From the NCBI RefSeq assembly GCF_001904655.1, contig NZ_MRCC01000002.1:303759-367758 (forward strand): DNA of 64,000 bases. The letters are read 5' to 3'. The position numbers and the translations under genes are program-made. Position 1 is the first letter of the stretch; each line of letters begins with the position of its first letter. This document shows positions 1 to 8,931 of this stretch, in pieces. The stretch is from Chroogloeocystis siderophila 5.2 s.c.1 (lineage in GTDB: Bacteria; Cyanobacteriota; Cyanobacteriia; Cyanobacteriales; Chroococcidiopsidaceae). The notes under the pieces are model-generated. The model was not told the DNA's origin and did not search any database. It saw only the letters and a list, made by a program, of their open reading frames with translations.

Positions 1-222
1 TTACTATATTTTAACTATGACTTATTTAATCGTCTTCTGAGTTAGACCGCAGTAAGAATTGAGCGGTTGGAGGGCGCTTGCGTAGACTTACGTTCGCAGG
101 TCAGAGGTCGGAGATTAATTAAGGAGTTTTGAGCGAAAGAGAATCAAAAGTTTGAACTCTAACGTTTCCCTCTCAGGCTAGAATTCAAAGCAATAGATTA
201 TGACTTTAGGGCATAGTGGTTA

Positions 223-1338
223 ATGAACTGGTGGCAAAGACTTAAGAAAAATCCTCTCGCCCGCTTTGGTGCTGTATTACTCCTCGTTTTTTACATTGCA
301 GTCTTTGCGGCGGATTTTGTCGCCCCTTACGACCCCTATACATCACAACTTAATGGTTCGCTACTACCACCAACGCAAGTTTACTGGCGTAATACCGCAG
401 GAGAGTTTATTGGACCACACGTTTACCCGACAACACAAGGGCAAACTGATTTAGAAACAGGCGATCGCGAACTGATCGTAGACTATACAAATCCTGCTGG
501 GTTACGTTTATTAACTCGTGGCTATACCTATAACTTATTTCGCTTGACTTTACCCTTACCGCCAACGTTTGAAGAAGTAGAAATTTTCAGCGGTATTCCT
601 GTAAACCTACATTTATTTGGTACGACTGGCGAAGCAAGATTTAATCTTTTAGGCACTGACGAGCAAGGGCGCGATCAATTTAGTCGCTTACTGCACGGAG
701 GTAGAATTAGCCTCAGTATTGGTTTAGTCGGTATTGCAATTACCTTTCCTTTAGGAATGCTTATCGGTGGTATTTCCGGCTATTTTGGCGGTTTAGTTGA
801 TAGCACATTGATGCGCATCGTCGAAGTACTGATGACAATTCCTAGCATTTATCTGTTAGTTGCCTTAGCCGCCGTTTTACCACCAGGATTAAGCAGTACT
901 CAACGATTTGTTTTGATTGTGTTGATTACTTCATTTATCGGCTGGGCGGGTTTAGCACGAGTCATTCGCGGACAAGTTCTCTCGATTAAAGAACGCGAAT
1001 TTGTGCAAGCTGCAAAATCGATGGGTGCAAATCCGTTTTATATCATCGCGCGCCATGTTTTGCCGCAAACAGCAACTTACATTATTATTTCAGCAACGTT
1101 AGCTGTACCAGGTTTTATTGTTGCTGAGTCAGTATTAAGTTTAATAGGATTGGGAATTCAGCAACCCGATCCATCGTGGGGTAATATGCTATCGCTCGCG
1201 ACAAACGCCTCAATTCTAGTACTCCAACCCTGGCTAATTTGGCCTCCCGCATTACTGATTATTCTCACCGTCTTAGCTTTCAATTTACTCGGTGATGGCT
1301 TACGCGATGCGCTCGATCCTCGCAGTTTGCGACGGTAG
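223..1338 (+). CDS. Peptide/oligopeptide ABC transporter permease (DppC/OppC family)
   Basis: Inner-membrane permease subunit of a peptide- or nickel-type ABC importer. A first membrane span lies at residues 15-35. The conserved permease core begins near residue 140 (LGTDEQGRDQFSRLLHG), and the EAA loop region for contact with the ATPase is seen around 'EREFVQAAKSMGA'. At 371 aa it is longer than the usual ~300 aa because of an extra extracytoplasmic segment (about residues 38-135) between span 1 and the core. The gene stands alone here: the DppB-type partner and the binding protein lie about 10 kb away on the other strand, and no peptide-type ATPase is in the window. ATG start. The family call is firm; the substrate is unknown. 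Confidence 0.9.
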   Translation: MNWWQRLKKNPLARFGAVLLLVFYIAVFAADFVAPYDPYTSQLNGSLLPPTQVYWRNTAGEFIGPHVYPTTQGQTDLETGDRELIVDYTNPAGLRLLTRGYTYNLFRLTLPLPPTFEEVEIFSGIPVNLHLFGTTGEARFNLLGTDEQGRDQFSRLLHGGRISLSIGLVGIAITFPLGMLIGGISGYFGGLVDSTLMRIVEVLMTIPSIYLLVALAAVLPPGLSSTQRFVLIVLITSFIGWAGLARVIRGQVLSIKEREFVQAAKSMGANPFYIIARHVLPQTATYIIISATLAVPGFIVAESVLSLIGLGIQQPDPSWGNMLSLATNASILVLQPWLIWPPALLIILTVLAFNLLGDGLRDALDPRSLRR

Positions 1339-1680
1339 TGATTAGCTAATTGCTCGCATCTAGCTTTGAGTAAATCCACCTATAGAGTGAAAGCGTTTCT
1401 GCCCAGCGAACGACAGAACATATGTCACAACTTGGTATTCTAATAAACAACAGACGCATTGGATAGGAGTTGCGCCACTGTGACCTATAGTCAACTACCG
1501 AAGGAGGGCGACGTCAGGAGGTTGAACAATGCGCAAAATACAGATAAATAAGGCGGTGTGGAGTTTTTGTCGCCTCCTCCACTTTATCGCTACCGAGGGG
1601 AGATTAAAGTCTCCGCAAAGTGGTCTTAGGTAGTGAGCGCCTCGTTGTCTTTTAACTCAAGGACATTTTGTATTTAGCTC
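1339..1680. other. Intergenic region with several potential RNA stems
   Basis: No protein-coding gene is apparent. On the plus strand the stretch from about 1405 to 1650 contains several complementary segments: GTCACA with TGTGAC (about 1425 and 1478), TCAAC with GTTGA, GTGGAG with CTCCAC, GGAGA with TCTCC, and CTACC with GGTAG. A strong hairpin follows at 1681-1710. This looks like a candidate structured non-coding RNA, but I cannot match it to a known family. Confidence 0.35.
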
Positions 1681-1710
1681 AGCTTTGGTTAGTCACTTCT
1701 AGCCAAAGCT
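1681..1710 (-). terminator. Strong hairpin downstream of tsaB
   Basis: AGCTTTGGTTAG and CTAGCCAAAGCT form a 12-bp stem (one G-U pair) around a 6-nt loop. It lies just past the 3' end of the leftward tsaB gene. It could equally end a rightward transcript from the structured region before it. Confidence 0.5.
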
Positions 1711-1759
1711 AAGTTATCATACCCTCAAAAAGGACTTTTTTGACAGAAACATCAAAACC

Positions 1760-2404
1760 CTATACAGGATGTTGACCATAAAAAGGTAATGCTTCTGACC
1801 ATTTAGGACGCGCCCCTTGCTGCCAATCGCAGTATGCCAGTTCTAATAAGCTACTCACCGAAGTTCCCAAATAATTTTGCGCATCAATTAACTTGTATCC
1901 ATTACAGCTATCTAATTTGGCTTGCCATGCTTCCGGAGTTAATACGGTATCTGATAGTAAAGCAGTCAAGCCGTTTCCTTCAGTGTTAGCTTGATAGATT
2001 GCAGTATGTAGTTGACCGCGCTGTGCAGGAAGCTGAATAGCATATACTGATGTTGGTTCAATTGTGTGGTGCAACCAAGCAACAGATGCTAAACTCGAAA
2101 TCGCAAATACGGGAATATTTAATTGTTGTGCTAAAGTCCGCGCTGTGACGACACCGATTCGAGTTCCCGTAAAACCGCCTGGTCCTTTGGCTACAGCAAT
2201 GAATGCTAAATCTTGCCAAGTTTGGGGTTGAATAAACTCAATTAAATACTGATGTAACAAGTTCGATATATCGCGTCCGAGATTCCATGTTGCTGCGCGC
2301 GAGTCATTCGTAAAGTTACTTAGCGCAAAGCCTAATTCTGGACTACTTGTATGAATCGCAAGACCATACTGAGGTGGCTGAAGACGAACAATAGACATTG
2401 ACAT
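1760..2404 (-). CDS. tsaB: tRNA threonylcarbamoyladenosine biosynthesis protein TsaB
   Basis: Member of the TsaB/YeaZ family, the ASKHA-fold partner that binds TsaD and TsaE in making t6A37 on ANN-decoding tRNAs in the cytoplasm. The hallmark segment KGPGGFTGTRIGV is followed by TARTLAQQLNIPVFAISSL. The N-terminus (YGLAIHTSSPELGFAL) is the usual short ASKHA beginning. Length 214 aa is normal. It appears monocistronic, 85 bp from leftward ycf34. Confident by motif. Confidence 0.92.
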   Translation of the reverse strand: MSMSIVRLQPPQYGLAIHTSSPELGFALSNFTNDSRAATWNLGRDISNLLHQYLIEFIQPQTWQDLAFIAVAKGPGGFTGTRIGVVTARTLAQQLNIPVFAISSLASVAWLHHTIEPTSVYAIQLPAQRGQLHTAIYQANTEGNGLTALLSDTVLTPEAWQAKLDSCNGYKLIDAQNYLGTSVSSLLELAYCDWQQGARPKWSEALPFYGQHPV

Positions 2405-2489
2405 TTACTCAAACAAAAGCAGCTACTCCTAAATTAATAAGTAGCCGCCATGCTTATTGTAGTCGCAATTAGTTGTTAGCTATAAATTT

Positions 2490-2738
2490 CTAGGTAGGTA
2501 CAAGTTCACCAGGGCGTAGTTTTGCCCATTTACCCATTTCGCGTTTGAAGCTAACACAACCAACGACATCGTATTCCATCTCAATGATGTCTTCGTGGGT
2601 ACGAATGTTAACGTTGATTGAGGGTTCGATCGGTTCAAAATTGGGGTTTTCAGTTAAGTGAGGCTGTTCGTGCTGAGTTTCAACCGCGTGGTATGTGATG
2701 CAGCGATCGACATAGTGGCAGTTCACGCAAATACACAT
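2490..2738 (-). CDS. ycf34: Ycf34 family protein
   Basis: Small 82-aa protein of the cyanobacterial and plastid Ycf34 family. It has the N-terminal MCICVNCHYVDRC cysteine cluster and the conserved end GCVSFKREMGKWAKLRPGE. In Synechocystis Ycf34 is reported to bind an Fe-S cluster and to affect photosynthetic electron transport; that role is transferred from family knowledge. Cysteines at positions 2, 4, 7 and 13 are the visible candidate ligands. Divergent from the CCA-adding enzyme gene, with about 130 bp between the starts. Confidence 0.9.
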   Translation of the reverse strand: MCICVNCHYVDRCITYHAVETQHEQPHLTENPNFEPIEPSINVNIRTHEDIIEMEYDVVGCVSFKREMGKWAKLRPGELVPT

Positions 2739-2869
2739 AAAACGAACTCCAGGCTAATGTCTTGTTCAAGTCCTAAATTAGGATGAGTGATTGCCTCTAT
2801 CTTAACTGAGGTAGATAATAACATCTTACGCCTAGTCATAAATTTGTACTAGCGACTCAACTGGTCTAT

Positions 2870-4120
2870 ATGGCGATGTGCCAGAACTTGTCTAGATTAT
2901 CTCCTAAAAAGTGGTGTTTTAGCTTGGAACTACTACCACAGCCGATTTACTTAGTTGGTGGTGCGGTACGCGATGCTTTATTAGGGCGGAGTGCTGATTA
3001 CTTAGATTTAGATTTTGTTTTACCAGAAAATGCGATCACCACTGCAAGATCGCTGGCACGTTATTACAAAGCAGGTTTTGTGATTCTCGATGCCCAACGC
3101 CAAATTGCGCGTGTGGTGTTTCCTCAAGCGACTGTAGATTTTGCCCTACAAGAAGGTTCTAGCCTAGAAACCGATTTACGACGACGCGACTTTACCGTAA
3201 ATGCGATCGCCTACAACCCTCATACGCAAGAAATTATCGATCCTCTCGGCGGCTGTATCGATTTACAGCGCCATTGTTTACGGATGGTATCACAACAAAA
3301 TTTGCAAGATGACCCTTTACGACTACTCCGCGCTTACCGTCAAGCTGCACAGCTTGGTTTTACGATTGAGTCAGAGACTCGCTTAGCAATTCAAACTTTA
3401 GCACCACATATCCAACACGTTGCTGCTGAACGCGTGCGGGTAGAATTAGGATATCTTCTTGCCCATTCTCAAGGAACTTTGTGGTTAAAAAGCGCGGCGG
3501 AAGATGGCTTGATTAAATACTGGTTTCCCAACGCTAGCGTTGAGGATGTTGCTGCTGTTGACACCGCAGCGGTAAAACTTTCAGAAATTTGGTCACAACT
3601 CAACGTCGAACTTTGCCAAAGTGTGCGCGATACTGTAAAAACAACATGGTTAGGTATTGCCAAACTCGCGTGTCTTGTCTCTCCACAACCCGAAATTGCT
3701 GAAGCCGAACTCATGCAACTTACATATAGTCGAGCAGAAATTCGCGGTGTCATTACGATACTCAAACTACTACCACAGTTCCAAACACATCCGCTGTCTA
3801 TCCGCGAACAGTATTTTTTCTTTCAAGAAGCTGCAAGAGTCTTTCCAGCAATCGCACTATTATCTGTAGCTAAGGGGACTTCAGTTGATGCGATCGCACC
3901 TTTAATCAATCGCTACCTCGATCCTCAAGATCCTGTCGCGCATCCTCAATTACTCGTTACAGGTAAAGATGTAATTCAAGCACTCAAAATTAAACCAAGT
4001 CCTTTGGTGGGAAAGCTGCTTACAGCGATCGCGCTAGCCCAAGCTGAAGGTGAAATTACTACAGTTGATGAAGCAATCGAATTAGCAGCAGCCATGCTTG
4101 ACAAAAAAGAAATATTGTGA
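2870..4120 (+). CDS. cca: CCA tRNA nucleotidyltransferase (poly-A polymerase family)
   Basis: Class II nucleotidyltransferase that adds or repairs the 3' CCA of tRNAs. The N-terminal domain has LVGGAVRDALLGR, the metal-binding DLDFV, then the nucleotide-selecting RRRDFTVNAIAY and DPLRLLRAYRQAAQLGF. The C-terminal half (from about 230) is a helical tRNA-binding body. 416 aa is typical. Both tRNA genes in this window lack an encoded CCA, so such an enzyme is needed. It could be an A-adding or CC-adding specialist, since some cyanobacteria split the activity; the sequence does not settle this. Confidence 0.88.
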   Translation: MAMCQNLSRLSPKKWCFSLELLPQPIYLVGGAVRDALLGRSADYLDLDFVLPENAITTARSLARYYKAGFVILDAQRQIARVVFPQATVDFALQEGSSLETDLRRRDFTVNAIAYNPHTQEIIDPLGGCIDLQRHCLRMVSQQNLQDDPLRLLRAYRQAAQLGFTIESETRLAIQTLAPHIQHVAAERVRVELGYLLAHSQGTLWLKSAAEDGLIKYWFPNASVEDVAAVDTAAVKLSEIWSQLNVELCQSVRDTVKTTWLGIAKLACLVSPQPEIAEAELMQLTYSRAEIRGVITILKLLPQFQTHPLSIREQYFFFQEAARVFPAIALLSVAKGTSVDAIAPLINRYLDPQDPVAHPQLLVTGKDVIQALKIKPSPLVGKLLTAIALAQAEGEITTVDEAIELAAAMLDKKEIL

Positions 4121-4225
4121 ATCTGATACTGAGTGCCATCAACTCACCTTTGAACTAGTAGCGACAAACAAGATGAAAGATGAAAATAGATAATAATTCT
4201 TTACTTTTACCCTTAATGAAAATTC

Positions 4226-5572
4226 ATGACATTTGATTACGATTTTTTTGTGATAGGTGCAGGTCCGGGGGGAATAGCTGCGGCGAAGCAAGCTGCAAGC
4301 TATGGCGTACGCGTTGCAGTTGCAGAACAAGAAGCGATCGGCGGAACGTGTGTGAATCGCGGTTGTATTCCCAAGAAATTTATTGTCTATGCGGCTGACA
4401 TTGCGCTGCAAGATCAATTAGCACCCAGCTACGGTTGGAGTGAATGTCAAAGGGGCTTTGATTGGTCGCAGTTTATTAGTAAAGTACATCAGCAAGTTGA
4501 AAAACGAAATCAGTCGTATTTACAAACTTTCCAAAAAGCTGCAATCGAACTACTGCGGGGACACGCAACTTTGCTCGATCCGCATACTATAGAGATCAAT
4601 GACCGCAAAATTACTGCTGATAAAATTTTAGTCGCTGTTGGCGGACACCCAAATAAACCCGACATCCCTGGAAGTGAACTTGCGATTACGTCACGCGAGA
4701 TGTTTCAATTGCAGCAACTACCACAAAAGCTAGCAATCGTTGGCGGCGGTTACATTGGTGTCGAATTTGCTAGCATGATGAATGCTTTTGGTGTTGAAGT
4801 CACATTGATGGATACCGATGAGTTGATTCTTGATGGCTTTGACAACGATCTGCGTTCCTCGGTACAAGAAGGTTTAATTCAACGCGGAATTCAGTTTTTG
4901 GGCAAAACGACGGTTAAGGAAATTCAAAAGAGCGATCAAAGATTGCATCTTACATTATCAGGAGATACCGAAGAAGTGATCGCTGTAGACACAATTTTAG
5001 TTGCTACCGGACGCACCCCAAATACGAAAAATCTTGGTTTAGAAAATGCAGGGGTAGAACTTGGTAAAAAAGGTGCAATTCAAGTTGATGAGTATAACCG
5101 CACAACTCAAGACAATATTTTTGCAGTTGGTGATTGTATTAGCCGCGTACCATTAACCCCAGTTGCACGAACCGAAGGTGAAGCTGTTGCTAACACTGCC
5201 TTTGGTAACAAGCTACAAAAAGTCAATTATGAATATATATCTTCCGCCGTCTTTACCCGTCCTGAAGCTGCAACAGTAGGAATGACCGAAGACGAAGCGC
5301 GAGAACAATACGGAGATGCAGTGCAGTGCTATCAAACAGCATTTGAGCCATTATTTTATAGCATGATAGAGCGCAAAGAACAAGCAATGATGAAATTAGT
5401 CGTCGATAGTCATACTCAGCGAGTATTAGGGGCGCACATGGTAGGCGAACAGGCTGCTGATATTATTCAAAGTTTAGCTGTTGCAATCCGCAAAGGTATC
5501 ACTAAAGAAGATCTTGATGCCACAATTGGTATCCACCCTACCACTGGAGAAGAATTTCTCACGCTAGATTAA
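4226..5572 (+). CDS. Glutathione-reductase-like FAD disulfide oxidoreductase (paralogue 1)
   Basis: Class I pyridine nucleotide-disulfide oxidoreductase, 448 aa. FAD site GAGPGG at 11-16; redox disulfide C42/C47 in GGTCVNRGCIPKK; NAD(P) site GGGYIGVEF near 173-181; second FAD motif IFAVGDC; C-terminal GIHPTTGEEF with the active-site His-Glu pair. After the NAD(P) glycine motif, residues 197-198 are Thr-Asp where the downstream paralogue has Arg-Arg. That suggests NADH rather than NADPH preference (inference). It is followed after 116 bp by a clear gor gene and most likely arose by tandem duplication. The substrate may still be glutathione, but the cofactor and role are unproven. Confidence 0.85.
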   Translation: MTFDYDFFVIGAGPGGIAAAKQAASYGVRVAVAEQEAIGGTCVNRGCIPKKFIVYAADIALQDQLAPSYGWSECQRGFDWSQFISKVHQQVEKRNQSYLQTFQKAAIELLRGHATLLDPHTIEINDRKITADKILVAVGGHPNKPDIPGSELAITSREMFQLQQLPQKLAIVGGGYIGVEFASMMNAFGVEVTLMDTDELILDGFDNDLRSSVQEGLIQRGIQFLGKTTVKEIQKSDQRLHLTLSGDTEEVIAVDTILVATGRTPNTKNLGLENAGVELGKKGAIQVDEYNRTTQDNIFAVGDCISRVPLTPVARTEGEAVANTAFGNKLQKVNYEYISSAVFTRPEAATVGMTEDEAREQYGDAVQCYQTAFEPLFYSMIERKEQAMMKLVVDSHTQRVLGAHMVGEQAADIIQSLAVAIRKGITKEDLDATIGIHPTTGEEFLTLD

Positions 5573-5688
5573 ATCAGATAAGTAAGTTTTGAGTGTGTGA
5601 ATTTTGAATTAAAGAATTTGCCCAATTACCAATTACCGATTACCACTTTCTTTGATGCACTAAATTTTTACGCAAGGGAGAAATATTA

Positions 5689-7062
5689 ATGAACTATGAT
5701 TATGATTTATTTGTGATTGGTGCGGGTTCTGGAGGTTTAGCGGCTTCCAAACGCGCCGCGAGTTACGGCGCAAAAGTCGCGATCGCCGAACAAGATCTTG
5801 TTGGTGGAACTTGTGTGATCCGTGGGTGTATTCCCAAAAAACTGATGGTGTACGGTTCGCGCTTTCCCCAGCTATTTCGCAATGCAGCCGGTTATGGCTG
5901 GCGTGTGGGTGAAACTGAACTTGATTGGGAATATTTCGTAACGGCAATTGACAAAGAAGTCCGGCGACTGTCGCAATTACATATTGGATTTCTCGAAAAA
6001 GCAGGAGTTGAACTGATTCCGCACCGCGCCACCCTTGTCGATCCTCACACAATTGAAGTTGGTGATCGCAAAGTTACGGCAAATAAAATTTTGATAGCAG
6101 TTGGTGGGCGTCCTGTCAAGCCAGATCTCCCAGGTATGGAATATGCCCTTACCTCAAATGAAATGTTTCACCTGCCAGCACAACCAAAACACATCGCCAT
6201 TCTGGGCGCAGGTTATATTGGTGTAGAATTTGCTTCTATCATGTGTGGGTTAGGTTGTCAAGTTACACAAATTATCCGCAGAGATTTAATTTTACGTGGA
6301 TTTGATCAGGATATTCGTACCGGAATTCAAGATGGGATGACGCATCACGGTGTGAAGTTTATCACCAACGCTGAAGTAGAAAAAATTGAGCGCGTCTCTG
6401 AAGGTTTGAAAATAAAGCTATCAGAAGAACATCAACCAATTATTGCCGATGCATTCTTAGCAGCAACAGGGAGAATACCCAATATTGATAGTTTGGGTTT
6501 AGAAAACGCAGGAGTTGAGATTGTTCCAACTGATGAAGAAGGACCAGGATATGTAACTAATCCGGCGATCGCCGTTGATGACTACAGCCAAACTTCGCAA
6601 CCGAATATTTTTGCTGTTGGTGACTGTACTGATAAAATCAACTTGACCCCAGTCGCCATTGCTGAAGGACGAGCATTTGCTGATACAGAATTTGGCAATC
6701 ATCGCCGCCAAATGAATCACGAAAATGTTCCTTCTGCTGTATTTTCACACCCCGAAGCCGCGACAGTCGGTTTAACCGAAGCACAGGCAAAAGAAAAATA
6801 CGGAGATGCTGTGCAAATTTATCGCGCAAGATTCCGTCCGTTGTTCCACTCGCTGACGGGAGACGACGAAAAAACAATCGTGAAATTAGTCGTCGATGGC
6901 AATACCGATAAAGTTCTAGGCGCACACATGGTAGGCGAATACGCGGCGGAAGTGATTCAAGGAATCGCGATTACGATTAAAATGGGTGCTACGAAGAAAG
7001 ACTTTGATGCCACCGTTGGCATTCACCCCTCGACTGCTGAAGAATTTGTTACCCTCCGTTAA
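5689..7062 (+). CDS. gor: Glutathione-disulfide reductase
   Basis: Reduces glutathione disulfide with NADPH in the cytoplasm, supporting thiol redox balance. 457 aa, with FAD motif GAGSGG, redox C42/C47 in GGTCVIRGCIPKK, NADP motif GAGYIGVEF and the basic pair R197-R198 that fits binding of the NADPH 2'-phosphate. The C-terminus is GIHPSTAEEFVTLR, as in typical glutathione reductases. A purine-rich GGGAG Shine-Dalgarno sequence precedes the ATG. The hydrolase gene that follows starts 4 nt after the stop, so the two may be cotranscribed. Confidence 0.92.
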   Translation: MNYDYDLFVIGAGSGGLAASKRAASYGAKVAIAEQDLVGGTCVIRGCIPKKLMVYGSRFPQLFRNAAGYGWRVGETELDWEYFVTAIDKEVRRLSQLHIGFLEKAGVELIPHRATLVDPHTIEVGDRKVTANKILIAVGGRPVKPDLPGMEYALTSNEMFHLPAQPKHIAILGAGYIGVEFASIMCGLGCQVTQIIRRDLILRGFDQDIRTGIQDGMTHHGVKFITNAEVEKIERVSEGLKIKLSEEHQPIIADAFLAATGRIPNIDSLGLENAGVEIVPTDEEGPGYVTNPAIAVDDYSQTSQPNIFAVGDCTDKINLTPVAIAEGRAFADTEFGNHRRQMNHENVPSAVFSHPEAATVGLTEAQAKEKYGDAVQIYRARFRPLFHSLTGDDEKTIVKLVVDGNTDKVLGAHMVGEYAAEVIQGIAITIKMGATKKDFDATVGIHPSTAEEFVTLR

Positions 7063-7066
7063 GAAG

Positions 7067-7696
7067 TTGCAGTTCATTTACCTACACGGCTTTGCGTCGA
7101 GTCCTCAATCCGCCAAAGCGGTCTATCTCCGCGATCGCTTTGCAGCGGTACACCACGCATTGCACATCCCCGATCTCAACCAAGATGATTTTACGCAACT
7201 GACGCTGACACGCCAATTACAGCAAGTATCTGCACTATTACCAGATGAACCTGTCACCTTGATCGGTTCAAGTTTTGGGGGTTTAACCGCTGCTTGGTTG
7301 GCAGAACAACATCACCAAGTTCAAAAGTTAGTTTTACTCGCCCCAGCGTTTGCTTTTCTCTCGCATTGGCTACCGCAGCTAGGAACTGAGAAGATTCAAC
7401 AATGGGAACAGCAACGCTATTTAATGGTTTATCACTACGGCGAAAAGCGATTGCTACCCTTAAGTTACGAGTTCGCCCGCGACGTACCGCAATACAATGA
7501 CGATCATTTGTTACGCCCCGTTCCTACCTTGATTATTCACGGAATTCACGATGAAGTGATTCCTATCCAAGTCAGCCGCGATTTTGCCGCAAAACGTTCC
7601 TGGGTGCAATTAATTGAAGTTGACAGCGATCATGCTTTGGGTAACGTTATGCTAGAAACTTGGCAAGCTATTCAATCGTTTTGTCAACTACAATAA
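7067..7696 (+). CDS. YqiA/YcfP-type alpha/beta hydrolase
   Basis: Small esterase-like alpha/beta hydrolase, 209 aa from a TTG start 4 nt after the gor stop. That start gives MQFIYLHGFASSPQSAKA, the usual family beginning; an upstream ATG would run through the gor coding sequence and is rejected. The nucleophile elbow is GSSFGG. Further motifs are an acid in HGIHDEVIP and the catalytic His in DSDHALG. Family members cleave short-chain esters in vitro, but the physiological substrate is unknown. Translational coupling with gor is likely. Confidence 0.85.
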   Translation: MQFIYLHGFASSPQSAKAVYLRDRFAAVHHALHIPDLNQDDFTQLTLTRQLQQVSALLPDEPVTLIGSSFGGLTAAWLAEQHHQVQKLVLLAPAFAFLSHWLPQLGTEKIQQWEQQRYLMVYHYGEKRLLPLSYEFARDVPQYNDDHLLRPVPTLIIHGIHDEVIPIQVSRDFAAKRSWVQLIEVDSDHALGNVMLETWQAIQSFCQLQ

Positions 7697-7765
7697 GCCC
7701 TCGTACACCCTACACAACTACAATATAAAGAAATATCCCTCACCTCTAGCTCCTCGCTCCTTATA

Positions 7766-8911
7766 ATGCTGCCCTTTATCCGATCTGATCTTGCTCAACT
7801 TACCGCATATACACCGCATCCAAGCAGTACTGACGGTAAACCAATTGAGTCAGTCATTGATCGGTTAGATACAAATGAAAGTCCGTACGATTTACCACGC
7901 GAGTTAAAGCAAAAACTTGCTTGGATTTATCAAGAAACGATCGAAACAAATCGCTATCCTGATGCCGGACACGCGGTATTGAAAGCGGCGATCGCCGAAT
8001 ATATTAATGAATCTGCCAATCTGACGCAAGGCGCGATCGCACCCGCTCAAATTTCGGTTGGTAATGGTTCTGACGAACTGATTCGTTCGCTGTTAATCGC
8101 AACTTGTCTTGGGGGTGAAGGTTCTATCTTAGTCGCCAATCCAACATTCTCGATGTATGGCATTTTGGCACACACGTTAGGAATTCCCGTCGTTACTGTC
8201 GGACGCAATTCAGAATTTGAAATTGATTGGGTTGCAGCCCAAGCCGCTATCGAAACAACCGATAACCCACCCATTCGCGTGGTGTTTATTGTCCATCCCA
8301 ACTCACCTACAGGAAATACTTTAACGAATGCTGAGTTAGAGTGGATACGCAGCTTACCCGAAGAAATACTTGTTGTTATTGATGAAGCGTATTTTGAGTT
8401 TAGTCAAACATCAGTTGTTGGCGAGTTGTTGCAAAAACCTAATTGGGTCGTCTTGCGGACATTTTCTAAAGCGTTTCGCCTGGCCGCTTTACGTGTCGGC
8501 TATGCGATCGCATCTCCAGAAATTACCGCAGTTCTAGAAAAAGTTCGCCTACCTTACAACCTTCCGAGTTTCTCCCAAGCTGCTGCCATTCTTGCTTTAC
8601 AACAACGCGATTTGTTACTACAATCCATTTCACTTGTTTGTGCAGAACGTACCAAACTCATTCAAGCACTATCTCAATATTCTGCGCTCAAAGTCAATTA
8701 CAGCGCTGCAAATTTTGTCTATGTTCAAAGCAATCATCCCACACAAGCCAATAAATTCCTTGCCACTTTAGCGCAGCAAATACGATCTCGTGGTACAACA
8801 TTACGTCTACTCAGCGGTGGACTGCGGATTACGGTTGGTAGCCCTGAAGAAAACGCACGTACACTCGCACGTTTAGAATCTGCCGTAAAAAGCTGCGAAT
8901 CTCTCAGTTAG
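7766..8911 (+). CDS. hisC: Histidinol-phosphate aminotransferase
   Basis: PLP-dependent fold-type I aminotransferase, 381 aa, converting imidazole-acetol phosphate to histidinol phosphate in histidine biosynthesis. Motifs seen: [11 protein letters not shown] at the N-terminus, the HPNSPTGN substrate/PLP loop, IDEAYFEF, and [15 protein letters not shown] with the Schiff-base lysine in SKAF. Length fits HisC. No other his gene is nearby, which is normal for cyanobacteria. Closely related aromatic aminotransferases are the main alternative. Confidence 0.87.
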   Translation: MLPFIRSDLAQLTAYTPHPSSTDGKPIESVIDRLDTNESPYDLPRELKQKLAWIYQETIETNRYPDAGHAVLKAAIAEYINESANLTQGAIAPAQISVGNGSDELIRSLLIATCLGGEGSILVANPTFSMYGILAHTLGIPVVTVGRNSEFEIDWVAAQAAIETTDNPPIRVVFIVHPNSPTGNTLTNAELEWIRSLPEEILVVIDEAYFEFSQTSVVGELLQKPNWVVLRTFSKAFRLAALRVGYAIASPEITAVLEKVRLPYNLPSFSQAAAILALQQRDLLLQSISLVCAERTKLIQALSQYSALKVNYSAANFVYVQSNHPTQANKFLATLAQQIRSRGTTLRLLSGGLRITVGSPEENARTLARLESAVKSCESLS

Positions 8912-8931
8912 AGGTAAAATTTTTAACACTT

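Noticed and set aside
1466..1515. GCCACTG...GAAGGAGGGCG resembling the end of a cobalamin riboswitch
   Set aside because: No B12 box or matching upstream stems, and no rightward gene follows it.
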